DNA of 14,873 nt. Origin: CAYWMP01 sp964459445 (GTDB lineage Bacteria > Desulfobacterota > DSM-4660 > Desulfatiglandales > HGW-15). A model generated the notes under the pieces. That model saw nothing but the letters and a program-made list of their open reading frames with translations. It was not told where the DNA came from and ran no database searches. The position numbers and the translations under genes are program-made. Position 1 is the first letter of the stretch, and every line of letters begins with the position of its first letter. Of this stretch, positions 14,661-14,873 are shown piece after piece. The stretch is taken from contig CAYWMP010000150.1 in assembly GCA_964459445.1 (NCBI GenBank), positions 1 to 14,873 on the forward strand, in the 5' to 3' direction.

Positions 14661-14873
14661 TAAAATACTTTTACTCGAGTCGCCTTTGAATAAATAGCAT
14701 GGGTTATTGCGTGCCGCACCCATCGATCTTGGTCATGGTTTTGAGTTTTATTTATCTAAAATTATGCAAATAATTTATGCAAGAGTTCATATCATTTGGC
14801 TGGATTGCCTAATAATGGGTCACGGTAAATTTGTTCTAATCGAGTTAGACACAGGCACATGAGTTTTCAGTCA
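14661..14873. other. AT-rich downstream region without recognisable gene
   Basis: I see no coding sequence here. A direct repeat TTATGCAA occurs twice (14762-14769 and 14775-14782). No convincing intrinsic terminator follows the reductase gene. A start-like ATG at 14859 runs off the window and cannot be judged. Confidence 0.5.

Overview
The window looks like a chromosomal segment of an anaerobic, solute-scavenging bacterium, most probably a Desulfobacterota-type organism. That is inference from gene content: TRAP and Liv-type uptake systems, an AMP-forming acyl-CoA ligase, a molybdopterin oxidoreductase, and an apparent selenoprotein with a bacterial SECIS hairpin. No rRNA or other taxonomic marker is present.

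Left part, + strand (1-2686): a decayed transposase tail and a short tandem/inverted repeat lie just upstream of a TRAP transporter membrane pair (dctQ-dctM, stop and start overlapping). No dctP-type binding protein is next to it. After a clear sigma70-type promoter come a small FmdB-family zinc-ribbon gene and, 79 bp further on, a very short gene (2525-2686). An ordinary ORF call stops this gene at a UGA, but the UGA is followed at the right distance by a SECIS-like hairpin whose loop nearly matches that of E. coli fdhF. I read it as a 53-residue membrane-anchored selenoprotein (Sec29). This is the most interesting signal in the window.

Central and right part, - strand (13532 down to 2713): a long co-directional block, in transcription order a second dctQ-dctM pair (again without dctP), a molybdopterin (bis-MGD) oxidoreductase, livK-livH-livM-livG-livF (a branched-chain amino acid / carboxylate-type ABC importer) and an AMP-dependent acyl-CoA ligase. 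The simplest reading is an uptake-and-activation module: organic acids enter by TRAP or ABC, are activated to CoA thioesters, and the Mo enzyme carries out a redox or hydroxylation step. The substrate cannot be told from sequence. A perfect hairpin sits between livK and livH, and a REP/MITE-like palindromic element sits between dctM and the Mo enzyme.

Far right, + strand (13725-14660): a divergent ketopantoate-reductase-family gene. Its promoter region carries two adjacent perfect inverted repeats that look like operators. No transcription factor gene is present in the window.
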